Source: Longimicrobium sp. (GTDB taxonomy: Bacteria; Gemmatimonadota; Gemmatimonadetes; Longimicrobiales; Longimicrobiaceae). From it: a DNA stretch of 64,000 nucleotides. Position 1 is the stretch's first letter; every line of letters starts with the position of its first letter. Shown in pieces: positions 58,135-64,000 of the stretch. The stretch lies in contig NZ_DASVSF010000022.1 in NCBI RefSeq assembly GCF_036388275.1, positions 98,331-162,330 on the forward strand, given 5' to 3'. The notes under the pieces are model-generated. The model made no database searches, was not told the origin of the DNA, and saw nothing but the letters and a program-made list of their open reading frames with translations. The position numbers were made by a program, and so were the translations under genes.

Positions 58135-59690
58135 TCGGGCCTCATGGTGGGGAACAGGATCACGTCGCGGATGGACGGCTGGCCGGAAAGGATCATCGTC
58201 AGCCGGTCTACCCCCATCCCGAACCCGCCGGTGGGGGGCATACCGAACTCCATGGCCCGAAGGAAGTCTTCGTCGATGGGCTGCGTCTCCTCGTCACCCG
58301 CCAGCGCCAGCCGCTTCTGCGCCTCGAAGCGCTCGCGCTGGTCGATGGGGTCGTTCAACTCGCTGTAGGCGTTGCACAGCTCCTTGCCGGCGACGATCAG
58401 CTCGAACCGCTCCGTCAGCGCCTCGTCGCCTCGCTTGGGCTTGGCCAGGGGCGACATCTCACGCGGATAGTCGGTGATGAACGTCGGCTGGATGAGCTTC
58501 GGCTCCACCAGCGCGCCGAACAGCTCGTCGATCAGCTTGCCGCGGCCCATCGCCTTCACGTCGTCCGCGGAAAAGCCGAGCGTGCGGACTCGATCGCGAA
58601 GCTCGTCCTCAGTCGACCCGGGGACGTCCACGCCGCCGATCTCCTGCAGCGCCTCGAACATGGTGTAGCGCGCGAAGGGCGCCGCGAATGAGATCTCGTG
58701 CCCGCCGAAGCTGACGGGACGGTCGCCCAAAGCCTCGCGGGCCACGTGGCTCAGCAGCTCTTCCGTGAGCCGCATGACGCCCTCGTAGTCCAGGTACGCG
58801 GCGTAGAACTCCAGCATGGTGAACTCGGGGTTGTGAAAGCGGCTGAGCCCCTCGTTGCGGAAGTCCTTGCCGATCTCGTACACCCGCTCCATGCCGCCCA
58901 CGATCAGCCGCTTCAGGTACAGCTCGTCGGCGATGCGCAGGTACAGCTGCATGTCCAGCGCGTTGTGGTGCGTGGTGAAGGGCCGCGCCAGCGCGCCGCC
59001 GTACAGCGGCTGCAGGATGGGCGTCTCCACCTCGATGAACCCGCGCTCGTCCAGGAACCGCCGCAGCGCACTGACGATCAGCGCCCGCAGGACGAAGGTC
59101 GCACGCACCTCGGGATTCACCGCCAGGTCGGCGTAGCGCTGGCGGTAGCGCGCCTCCACGTCCGTGAACCCCGAGTGGACGATCCGCTCCCCTGTCTCCG
59201 CGTGCACCTCTTCCTTGCCCAGGGGGAGCGGACGCAGCGCCTTGGCCAAGAGCTTAAAGGACGAGACCCACACGGAGACCTCGCTCGTCCGTGTCCGGAA
59301 GACCTTGCCTTCAGCCCCGATCCAGTCACCAAGATCCAGCAGATCGATCAACTCATAATCCTGAGCCAAATCATTGACCCGGAAATAGAGCTGAATCTTG
59401 CCCGTACGGTCCGCTAGATGTGCGAATGTGCTCTTGCCCATCACGCGCTTGCTGACGATTCGCCCTGCTACCCGGACCCAGAGTTCCTTGCCGTCATCCT
59501 CGAGCGGATCGCTAAGCTCCTTGGCCAAGAGCAAGTCAATCGCTCCTTGGGCGGAATCTGGATCGTCGTACGAATAGGCGTATGGCTCCACGCCCCGCTC
59601 GCGCAGGCGGGAAAGCTTGGCGAGGCGGTCGGCGACGACGCGCTCGTCGGAAAGGTGCTCCTCGCCCGGCGTCAGCTCGTCACTGGCCAT
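58131..59690 (-). CDS. lysS: lysyl-tRNA synthetase (class II)
   Basis: A 519-residue class II LysRS. Residues about 65-165 are the OB-fold anticodon-binding domain (VRVAGRIVSKRVMGKSTFAHLAD, GDWIGAEGKVFRT). The catalytic domain has motif 1 around FLDERGFIEVETPILQP, motif 2 GKDFRNEGLSRFHNPEFTMLE and motif 3 GGFGMGVDRLTMIL. The 3' overlap with the LolC/E-like gene couples them, and the 5' end overlaps prfB by 11 bases. Codons from about 59240 to 59575 are unlike the rest, with many TTG, CTA, TAT, GAT and ATT, which suggests a recombinant or transferred segment in the N-terminal domain. Confidence 0.96.
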   Translation of the reverse strand: MASDELTPGEEHLSDERVVADRLAKLSRLRERGVEPYAYSYDDPDSAQGAIDLLLAKELSDPLEDDGKELWVRVAGRIVSKRVMGKSTFAHLADRTGKIQLYFRVNDLAQDYELIDLLDLGDWIGAEGKVFRTRTSEVSVWVSSFKLLAKALRPLPLGKEEVHAETGERIVHSGFTDVEARYRQRYADLAVNPEVRATFVLRALIVSALRRFLDERGFIEVETPILQPLYGGALARPFTTHHNALDMQLYLRIADELYLKRLIVGGMERVYEIGKDFRNEGLSRFHNPEFTMLEFYAAYLDYEGVMRLTEELLSHVAREALGDRPVSFGGHEISFAAPFARYTMFEALQEIGGVDVPGSTEDELRDRVRTLGFSADDVKAMGRGKLIDELFGALVEPKLIQPTFITDYPREMSPLAKPKRGDEALTERFELIVAGKELCNAYSELNDPIDQRERFEAQKRLALAGDEETQPIDEDFLRAMEFGMPPTGGFGMGVDRLTMILSGQPSIRDVILFPTMRPE

Positions 59691-60796
59691 CGGAGTGCAC
59701 GGCCCCGTACTGCCGCAGGTAGGCGTGGATGAAGGGCTGCAGGTCGCCGTCCATCACCTTCTGGACGTCCGTCAGCTTGAGTTCGGTGCGATGGTCGTTG
59801 ACCATGGTGTACGGCTGAAAGACGTACGAGCGGATCTGGCTGCCGAAGGCGATGTCGGTCTTGGTGTTCTCGAGCTTGGCCTTTTCCGCCTCCTGCTCCT
59901 CGAGCGCGCGCTGATACAGGCGCGCCTTGAGCATCTTCATGGCCGTCGCGCGGTTCTTGTGCTGCGAGCGCTCCTGCTGGCAGGCCACCACGATGCCCGA
60001 CGGCAGGTGGCGCAGCCGCACCGCGGACGACGTCTTGTTGACGTGCTGCCCGCCGGCGCCGGACGCGCGGAACACGTCCATCTCGATGTCTTCTTCGCGC
60101 ACCTCGATCTCGATGGTGTCGTCCACCGCGGGCGAGACGAACACGGAGACGAACGAGGTATGGCGGCGCGCGGCCGAGTCGAACGGCGAGATGCGCACGA
60201 GCCGGTGCACGCCGCGCTCGGCCTTGAGAAAGCCGTATGCGTACTGGCCGCGGATTTCCAGCGTGGCGTCCTTGATCCCCGCCTCTTCGCCCTCCTGCAG
60301 GTCCAGCAGCTCCACCTCGAAGCCGTTGCGCTCGCCGAAGCGCGTGTACATGCGCAACAGCATCTGGGCCCAGTCCTGGCTTTCGGTGCCGCCGGCGCCG
60401 GGATGGATGGTGATCAGGGCGTCGCGGTGGTCGTCGGGCTGCTGGAGCATGTTCTTGAGCTCCAGCGCCTCGAGCGCGGGGCCGAGTGCTTCGACCTCGC
60501 TCCGCACCTCGGCGCCGATCTCCTCGTCGGCATCCATCTCCAGCAGGTCGAGCATTTCGCCCAGGTCGTTGACCTTGGCCGACATCTGCTCCCAGGGCCC
60601 TACCCAGCCCTTGACCTGGTTGGTGAGGGCGATCAGCTCGCGGGCCTTTTCCTGGTCGTTCCAGAACGACGGTTCGGCCATGCGGGCTTCCAGCGACTTC
60701 AGCTGCTCCTGCTTGGCAGCCAGGTCAAAGAAACCTCCCCAGCTCGTCGAGCCGGTTGCGGTACGTGTCCAGTGCGCTACGAAGGTCTTCGGTCAT
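59680..60796 (-). CDS. prfB: peptide chain release factor 2, with programmed +1 frameshift
   Basis: RF2, 371 residues after frameshifting. The zero frame starts at ATG 60796 and runs 23 codons (MTEDLRSALDTYRNRLDELG...) to CTT at 60730-60728, then TGA. A +1 shift at CTTTGAC continues into the long frame that ends at 59680. The usual elements are present: an upstream Shine-Dalgarno-like GGGAGG and the slip codon CTT before TGA-C. Functional marks: the stop-codon recognition tripeptide SPF (in VRISPFDSAARRHTSF) and the GGQ motif (RASGAGGQHVNKT). The product releases at UGA and UAA, so low RF2 raises frameshifting, an autoregulatory loop. The stop overlaps the lysS start. Confidence 0.94.
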
Positions 60797-60894
60797 CGGT
60801 CGGGTTCCTGGCAACGACAAGGGCCGCCCGGAGGAGCGGCCCCACTGCTGTCTTGTAACCTGCGGGAATGTACGGGTTCCCGGGGAGGACGGAA

Positions 60895-60996
60895 AGTGCG
60901 TGAGTGCGTTAGTGAACGACGGCTGGGGCTCCGTCAAGAAGCCGGTGCCGCTTCGGCAGCTACTCCCGCACTAACGCACTAACGCACTCACGCACT
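60895..60996. repeat. 20-base inverted repeat of GTGCGTKA units between the zinc-ribbon gene and prfB
   Basis: Arms at 60895-60914 and 60977-60996 are perfect complements, built from GTGCGTGA and GTGCGTTA units. Extra units (CGCACTAA) lie inside the right arm. On the minus strand the left arm is followed by TTTCC, so it may also terminate the zinc-ribbon transcript, whose stop codon abuts the right arm. Confidence 0.6.
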
Positions 60997-61574
60997 CAAA
61001 AGAGGTTCTGCCCCTTCGCCAGGATCTCGTTCAGCGCGTCGCGGAAGTGGGGCGTGCCGCGGGCCGTCTCGGCACCGACCTGGCCGACGTACTCCTCCCA
61101 GCTCTTCTTGATCTCTTCCATGAACTCGCGCTTCAGCGTGCCGTCCGCCAGCGCCGTGTCGCGCCGCTCGGGATGGTACGTCACGATGTCCGACACCAGC
61201 GCGCGCGCCAGGCGCCGCGCCTTGGCCGTGGGATCGTTGGACCCGAAGCCGAATCCTCCCGACCGGGTCGGCGCCGCAGCGGCTGGAGCGGGCTGTGGAG
61301 CCGGTGCCGGTGCTGGTGCGGGAGGCGCCGCGGGGGGCGCCTGGGGCGGCTGCGGTGCCGGCGCGGGCGGAGCGGCGGCCGCGGGCTGCGGGGCAGGCGT
61401 CGGCGCCGCCGCAGGCGCGGGTGGAGCCGCGGCGGGCGGAGCGGAGGCCACAGCGGCGCCGGATACCTCGAAGACGCCGCGGCAGATGGAGCAGCGAACC
61501 CGCACCCCGGCGTCGGGAACCTTCCGCGGATCTACCCGGAAGACGGTGCTGCAGTGCGTGCAGGTGACGTTCAT
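60996..61574 (-). CDS. zinc-ribbon (MJ0042-type) protein with Pro/Ala linker
   Basis: A 192-residue protein. An N-terminal zinc ribbon of the MJ0042 type (C5, C8, C28, C31; MNVTCTHCSTVFRVDP) is followed by about 70 residues of Pro/Ala-rich linker (roughly 45-105) and a C-terminal helical domain (about 120-192; RRLARALVSDIVTYHPERRDT and FMEEIKKSWEEYV). Such zinc-ribbon plus helical proteins are of unknown function, though some are near response regulators. The ATG overlaps the upstream GGDEF-like gene's stop (ATGA), so the two are coupled. No membrane span. Confidence 0.75.
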   Translation of the reverse strand: MNVTCTHCSTVFRVDPRKVPDAGVRVRCSICRGVFEVSGAAVASAPPAAAPPAPAAAPTPAPQPAAAAPPAPAPQPPQAPPAAPPAPAPAPAPQPAPAAAAPTRSGGFGFGSNDPTAKARRLARALVSDIVTYHPERRDTALADGTLKREFMEEIKKSWEEYVGQVGAETARGTPHFRDALNEILAKGQNLF

Positions 61575-62572
61575 TGCGTGTGGTCCCCGGGAGCGTTCTC
61601 GTCGGATGCGGTGGCTGCCGCCAGGGCGCTTTCGCCGCCGTGCCGCCGGTCCACCACGTAGATGGAGCCGGAGAACGTCTTGGCGTACGCCTTCATTTCG
61701 GTGGCCAGCTCGCTGATCTGCGCCGTGTGCACGAACGAGCGGTGCTCGTTGGTCACCACGCCGATGGAAAGCGTCATCAGCGGCACCTCGTACCCCTCGC
61801 CGCGCCGGTCCTTGCCGAAGAACGAGCCCCGCGCGCGGTCTTCGGGCGTGTAGTGCAGGTCGATCAGCTCGCTGAACACGCTGATCACCTCTTCGCAGCA
61901 CTTCCGGAAGTCGTCCAGCGGCGCGTTGAAGATGAAGTCGTCGCCGCCGATGTGCCCCACGAACGCCGTCGGCGAGTGCGCCCTCACCACGTCGCGAAGG
62001 ATGCGCGACAGAATCAGGATCACCCGGTCGCCGTTGTTGTACCCGTACCGGTCGTTGAATTCCTTGAAATGGTCGAGGTCGCAGTAGCAGACCGCGAACT
62101 TTTCGCCCGTCACGAGCCGCCGGCCGATGTCGCGCTCGATCTGCACCGTGCCCGGCAGCAGCGTGGTGGGGTGCACGCTCACGTCGCGCTCCGCCCGCCG
62201 CAGCGCCATCCGCAGCCGCAGCGCGCACTCGCGCTCCGACAGCTTGTGGTTCAGCACCTCGTCGGCGCCGGCCTCCAGCGACAGCGCCGCGGGGTCGTCG
62301 CCCTCGCCCTGCCCCGTCGCGTAGGCGATCACGGGGACCACCGAGGTGAACGCCTCGTCCTTGAGGGCCCGGCAGACGGCCAGGGCCGCGTCCAGCGGCG
62401 GGGTCGCGTCGATCACCAGCGCCGCCGGGTACGAGCGGCCCACCCGCTCCAGCACGTCGTGGGCGTCGGTGGCGTCGACGACGGGAAGGCCGCGCTCCGC
62501 CGCGAACTCGCTGACCACCCCCGGCGGGGGGCGGCCGTGCGGCGTAAAGTGCAACAGGATGCGCGGCGGCAT
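61571..62572 (-). CDS. response-regulator-like protein with GGDEF-type output domain
   Basis: A 333-residue protein. Residues 1-125 resemble a receiver domain (ALVIDATPPLDAALAVCRALK with a possible acceptor Asp55, and PVIAYATGQGEGDD). Residues about 150-325 are a GGDEF-type domain with CDLDHFKEFNDRYGYNNGD and the loop HIGGDDF (about 207-213). The GGDDF loop departs from GGDEF/GGEEF by Asp for Glu, so catalysis is uncertain; it could be weak or regulatory. No RxxD inhibitory site is seen. The stop overlaps the zinc-ribbon gene start. Start codon ATG 62572. Confidence 0.8.
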   Translation of the reverse strand: MPPRILLHFTPHGRPPPGVVSEFAAERGLPVVDATDAHDVLERVGRSYPAALVIDATPPLDAALAVCRALKDEAFTSVVPVIAYATGQGEGDDPAALSLEAGADEVLNHKLSERECALRLRMALRRAERDVSVHPTTLLPGTVQIERDIGRRLVTGEKFAVCYCDLDHFKEFNDRYGYNNGDRVILILSRILRDVVRAHSPTAFVGHIGGDDFIFNAPLDDFRKCCEEVISVFSELIDLHYTPEDRARGSFFGKDRRGEGYEVPLMTLSIGVVTNEHRSFVHTAQISELATEMKAYAKTFSGSIYVVDRRHGGESALAAATASDENAPGDHTQ

Positions 62573-62638
62573 GACGTCCGGCTACGGGTGTGCAGGGCGA
62601 AGAAGGGGGGAGATACTATCCGGCCGCGGCGGCGGCTG

Positions 62639-62821
62639 TCAAACGCCCCCCGCGGCTTCCAGCGGGCGCGCCTCGTCGATCAGCAGGATGGGAATTCCGT
62701 CCCGCACCTCGTAGCGCAGGCGGTCGGCCGCGCAGACGAGCGATTCGGGGTCCTGCTCGTACGTCAGCTCGCCCCGGCACTTGGGGCACACCAGCAGGTC
62801 CAGCAGCCAGGGTTCGATCAC
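62639..62821 (-). CDS. Trm112-like zinc-binding protein
   Basis: A 60-residue Trm112/UPF0434-type protein: LLDLLVCPKCRGELTYE, then LVCAADRLRYEVRDGIPILLIDEARPL. It has only CPKC as a clear Cys pair; a later Cys (LVCAAD) is a possible third ligand. Trm112-like proteins often activate methyltransferases or accompany LpxK, but none of those is adjacent. GTG 62821 overlaps the era stop (GTGA), so it is coupled to era. An upstream extension in frame would overlap era and lacks family character. Confidence 0.82.
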   Translation of the reverse strand: MIEPWLLDLLVCPKCRGELTYEQDPESLVCAADRLRYEVRDGIPILLIDEARPLEAAGGV

Positions 62822-63738
62822 GTGCGTTCTTCCTGCGTCGGAACGGAAAAGCCGAAGCGCTGCAGCTGAAGCGGGTCCCTGCGCCAGCGTGGCAGCACCT
62901 TCACCCACAGGTCCAGGTACACCGGCGCGCCCACGAATTCCTCGATCTTTTCGCGCGCCGAGCGGCCGAGCTTCTTGATGGCCGCGCCCCCCTGCCCGAT
63001 CAGGATGGCCTTCTGCGTGGGGCGCTCCACGTAGATGGTGGCGCGGATGTACAGCGGCGTCGCCGTCTCGCGAAACTCGTCGACCTTTACGGCGATGCTG
63101 TACGGCACCTCTTTCTCGAACAGCTCGAACGCCGCCTCGCGCACGAACTCGGCCACGAAGAAGCGGACGGGCTGCGACGAGACGTCGTCTTCCGGGAACA
63201 GGAAGGGCGACACGGGCAGCCGCCGGGCGATCTCCTCGCGCAGGCCGCCGACCCCCTCGCCCGTCAGCGCCGACACCTCCACGGGGTCCGTGCCGAACCG
63301 CTCCTGCGTCCAGTGCTTCACCTGCTCGCTCTGCCCCGGCCGCGCCAGGTCCTGCTTGTTGCTGACGGCGATCAGCCCCTTGGCCCGGGCGAGCAGCTCC
63401 AGCACGTCGGGCGAAAACTCGGGGATCCCCGCGGACGCGTCCACCAGCAGCAGCACCACGTCGGAGTCGCCGATGACCTCGGTGGCGGCGTGAAGCATGG
63501 CCCGGTGAAGCAGGTAGCGCGGCTCCACCAGACCGGGGGTGTCGACGAACACCATCTGCACGCCGTCGCGGGTGTCGATACCCAGCACCTTTTCGCGCGT
63601 GGTCTGCGCCAGCGGCGTAACGATGCTGAGCTTCTGCTCCACCAGCCGGTTCATCAGCGACGACTTTCCGGCGTTGGGATAGCCCACCAGGGCCACATAG
63701 CCGGCCCGCGTCGTCACCTCGTCGCCGCTCTCATCCAT
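62818..63738 (-). CDS. era: GTPase Era
   Basis: A 306-residue GTPase for 30S ribosome assembly that binds the 3' end of 16S rRNA. G domain: GYPNAGKSS (G1), TTRE (G2), VDTPGLV (G3) and SNKQDLA (G4). The C-terminal KH domain (about 210-300) has ATIYVERPTQKAILIGQGGAAIKKLG. All motifs are typical of Era. ATG 63738 is used; there is no Shine-Dalgarno sequence, and the promoter-like TTGCGC-N18-TAGATT places the transcription start at the ATG, a leaderless layout. The stop is coupled to the Trm112-like gene. Confidence 0.95.
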   Translation of the reverse strand: MDESGDEVTTRAGYVALVGYPNAGKSSLMNRLVEQKLSIVTPLAQTTREKVLGIDTRDGVQMVFVDTPGLVEPRYLLHRAMLHAATEVIGDSDVVLLLVDASAGIPEFSPDVLELLARAKGLIAVSNKQDLARPGQSEQVKHWTQERFGTDPVEVSALTGEGVGGLREEIARRLPVSPFLFPEDDVSSQPVRFFVAEFVREAAFELFEKEVPYSIAVKVDEFRETATPLYIRATIYVERPTQKAILIGQGGAAIKKLGRSAREKIEEFVGAPVYLDLWVKVLPRWRRDPLQLQRFGFSVPTQEERT

Positions 63739-63745
63739 GGGGCCG

Positions 63746-63775
63746 AATCTAGTCCGCACGAACGAGGCGGCGCAA
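63746..63775 (-). promoter_or_regulatory. promoter-like pair immediately upstream of era
   Basis: On the minus strand TTGCGC, 18 bases, TAGATT. The -10 ends eight bases before the A of the start codon at 63738. Confidence 0.45.
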
Positions 63776-63799
63776 GATAAAGAAGCCGAACTGCGGGTT

Positions 63800-63879
63800 T
63801 CACACGGAGGGCACGGAGGACACGGAGGAACTGCAGAGGATTTGTCTTTTCCCCCGTGGCCTCCGTGCCCTCCGTGTGA
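63800..63879. repeat. inverted repeat of CACGGAGG units between era and the rRNA terminator
   Basis: Perfect 20-base arms at 63800-63819 and 63860-63879, made of TCACACGGAGG and GCACGGAGG units, with a further CACGGAGGA unit inside. The loop is about 40 bases. There is no coding sign. Confidence 0.7.
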
Positions 63880-63910
63880 GGCCGCTGTTATCGGGGCATG
63901 CGAAACGCCA

Positions 63911-63947
63911 AACGCCCGCCCTGATCACGAGGATCAGGGCGGGCGTT
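63911..63947 (-). terminator. terminator of the rRNA operon
   Basis: Sixteen-base perfect arms (AACGCCCGCCCTGATC and complement) with a five-base loop. It lies about ten bases beyond the 5S 3' end on the minus strand, past a TTTTATT tract. Confidence 0.8.
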
Positions 63948-63957
63948 CGGAATAAAA

Positions 63958-64000
63958 GGCCGGCGGCGCCGTACTCTCCCACCGGGTGGCCCCGGCAGTA
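63958..64000 (-). rRNA. 5S ribosomal RNA, 3' end (partial)
   Basis: On the minus strand the window edge reads TACTGCCGGGGCCACCCGGT, then GGGAGAGTACGGCGCCGCCG, which fits the 3' third of bacterial 5S rRNA with its GAGAGTA loop and closing helix. The rest of the rRNA operon lies to the right. Confidence 0.85.

Overview
The window looks like a chromosomal segment of a high-GC Gram-negative bacterium. The best fit is a member of Gemmatimonadota close to Longimicrobiaceae. This placement is an inference from gene content: a complete outer-membrane biogenesis set (Lpx, Bam, Skp, Lol) with a fused LpxC-FabZ, a McsA-McsB-ClpC cassette and BshC that are more familiar from Firmicutes, very high GC at third codon positions, and abundant palindromic intergenic repeats. 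There is no prophage, insertion sequence, CRISPR array or tRNA. The right edge holds the 3' end of a 5S rRNA and its terminator on the minus strand.

Layout. 1-10 kb: glycan and envelope genes on the minus strand. A four-gene, start/stop-overlapping cluster (methyltransferase, GT4 glycosyltransferase, YfhO-like membrane protein, flippase-like UPF0104 protein) is flanked by three secreted lipoproteins and a second GT4. 10-18.4 kb, plus strand: a Dpm1-like polyprenol-phosphate mannosyltransferase, a HEAT-repeat protein, the two-gene NHEJ system ku-ligD, and a lipoprotein di-heme cytochrome c peroxidase. 18.5-20 kb: an ECF sigma/anti-sigma/periplasmic Spy-CnrX-like operon. 20.3-25 kb: two paralogous secreted proteins ending in a peptidase S74 (intramolecular chaperone) domain, one with a bacterial collagen stalk, each preceded by a small lipoprotein. 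25-27 kb: a membrane diguanylate cyclase divergent from a TetR regulator with palindromic operators.

27.6-37.5 kb, minus strand: rhomboid protease, ddl, uvrC, murJ, bshC, rlmH, and a toxin-antitoxin-like PIN gene plus two small partner genes. 37.5-47.7 kb: nadB and an almost complete lipid A pathway, transcribed from a truncated lpxD paralogue through lpxD, lpxC-fabZ, lpxA, a Gfo/Idh oxidoreductase (GnnA candidate), lpxB, a DUF374 acyltransferase and lpxK. 48.9-63.8 kb: skp, bamA, clpC, mcsB, mcsA, lolD, a lolC/E gene, lysS, prfB with its programmed +1 frameshift, a zinc-ribbon protein, a GGDEF-like response regulator, a Trm112-like protein and era.

The genes act largely as an envelope and proteostasis block. 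Lipid A synthesis, lipid II flipping, beta-barrel assembly and lipoprotein export sit together, and quality-control factors (ClpC with arginine kinase, Skp) are interleaved with them. The large intergenic gaps (29.6-30.2, 40.1-40.6, 41.3-41.4, 47.7-48.8 kb) are filled with related hairpin repeat modules, including a 101-nt stretch identical at two sites 18 kb apart.
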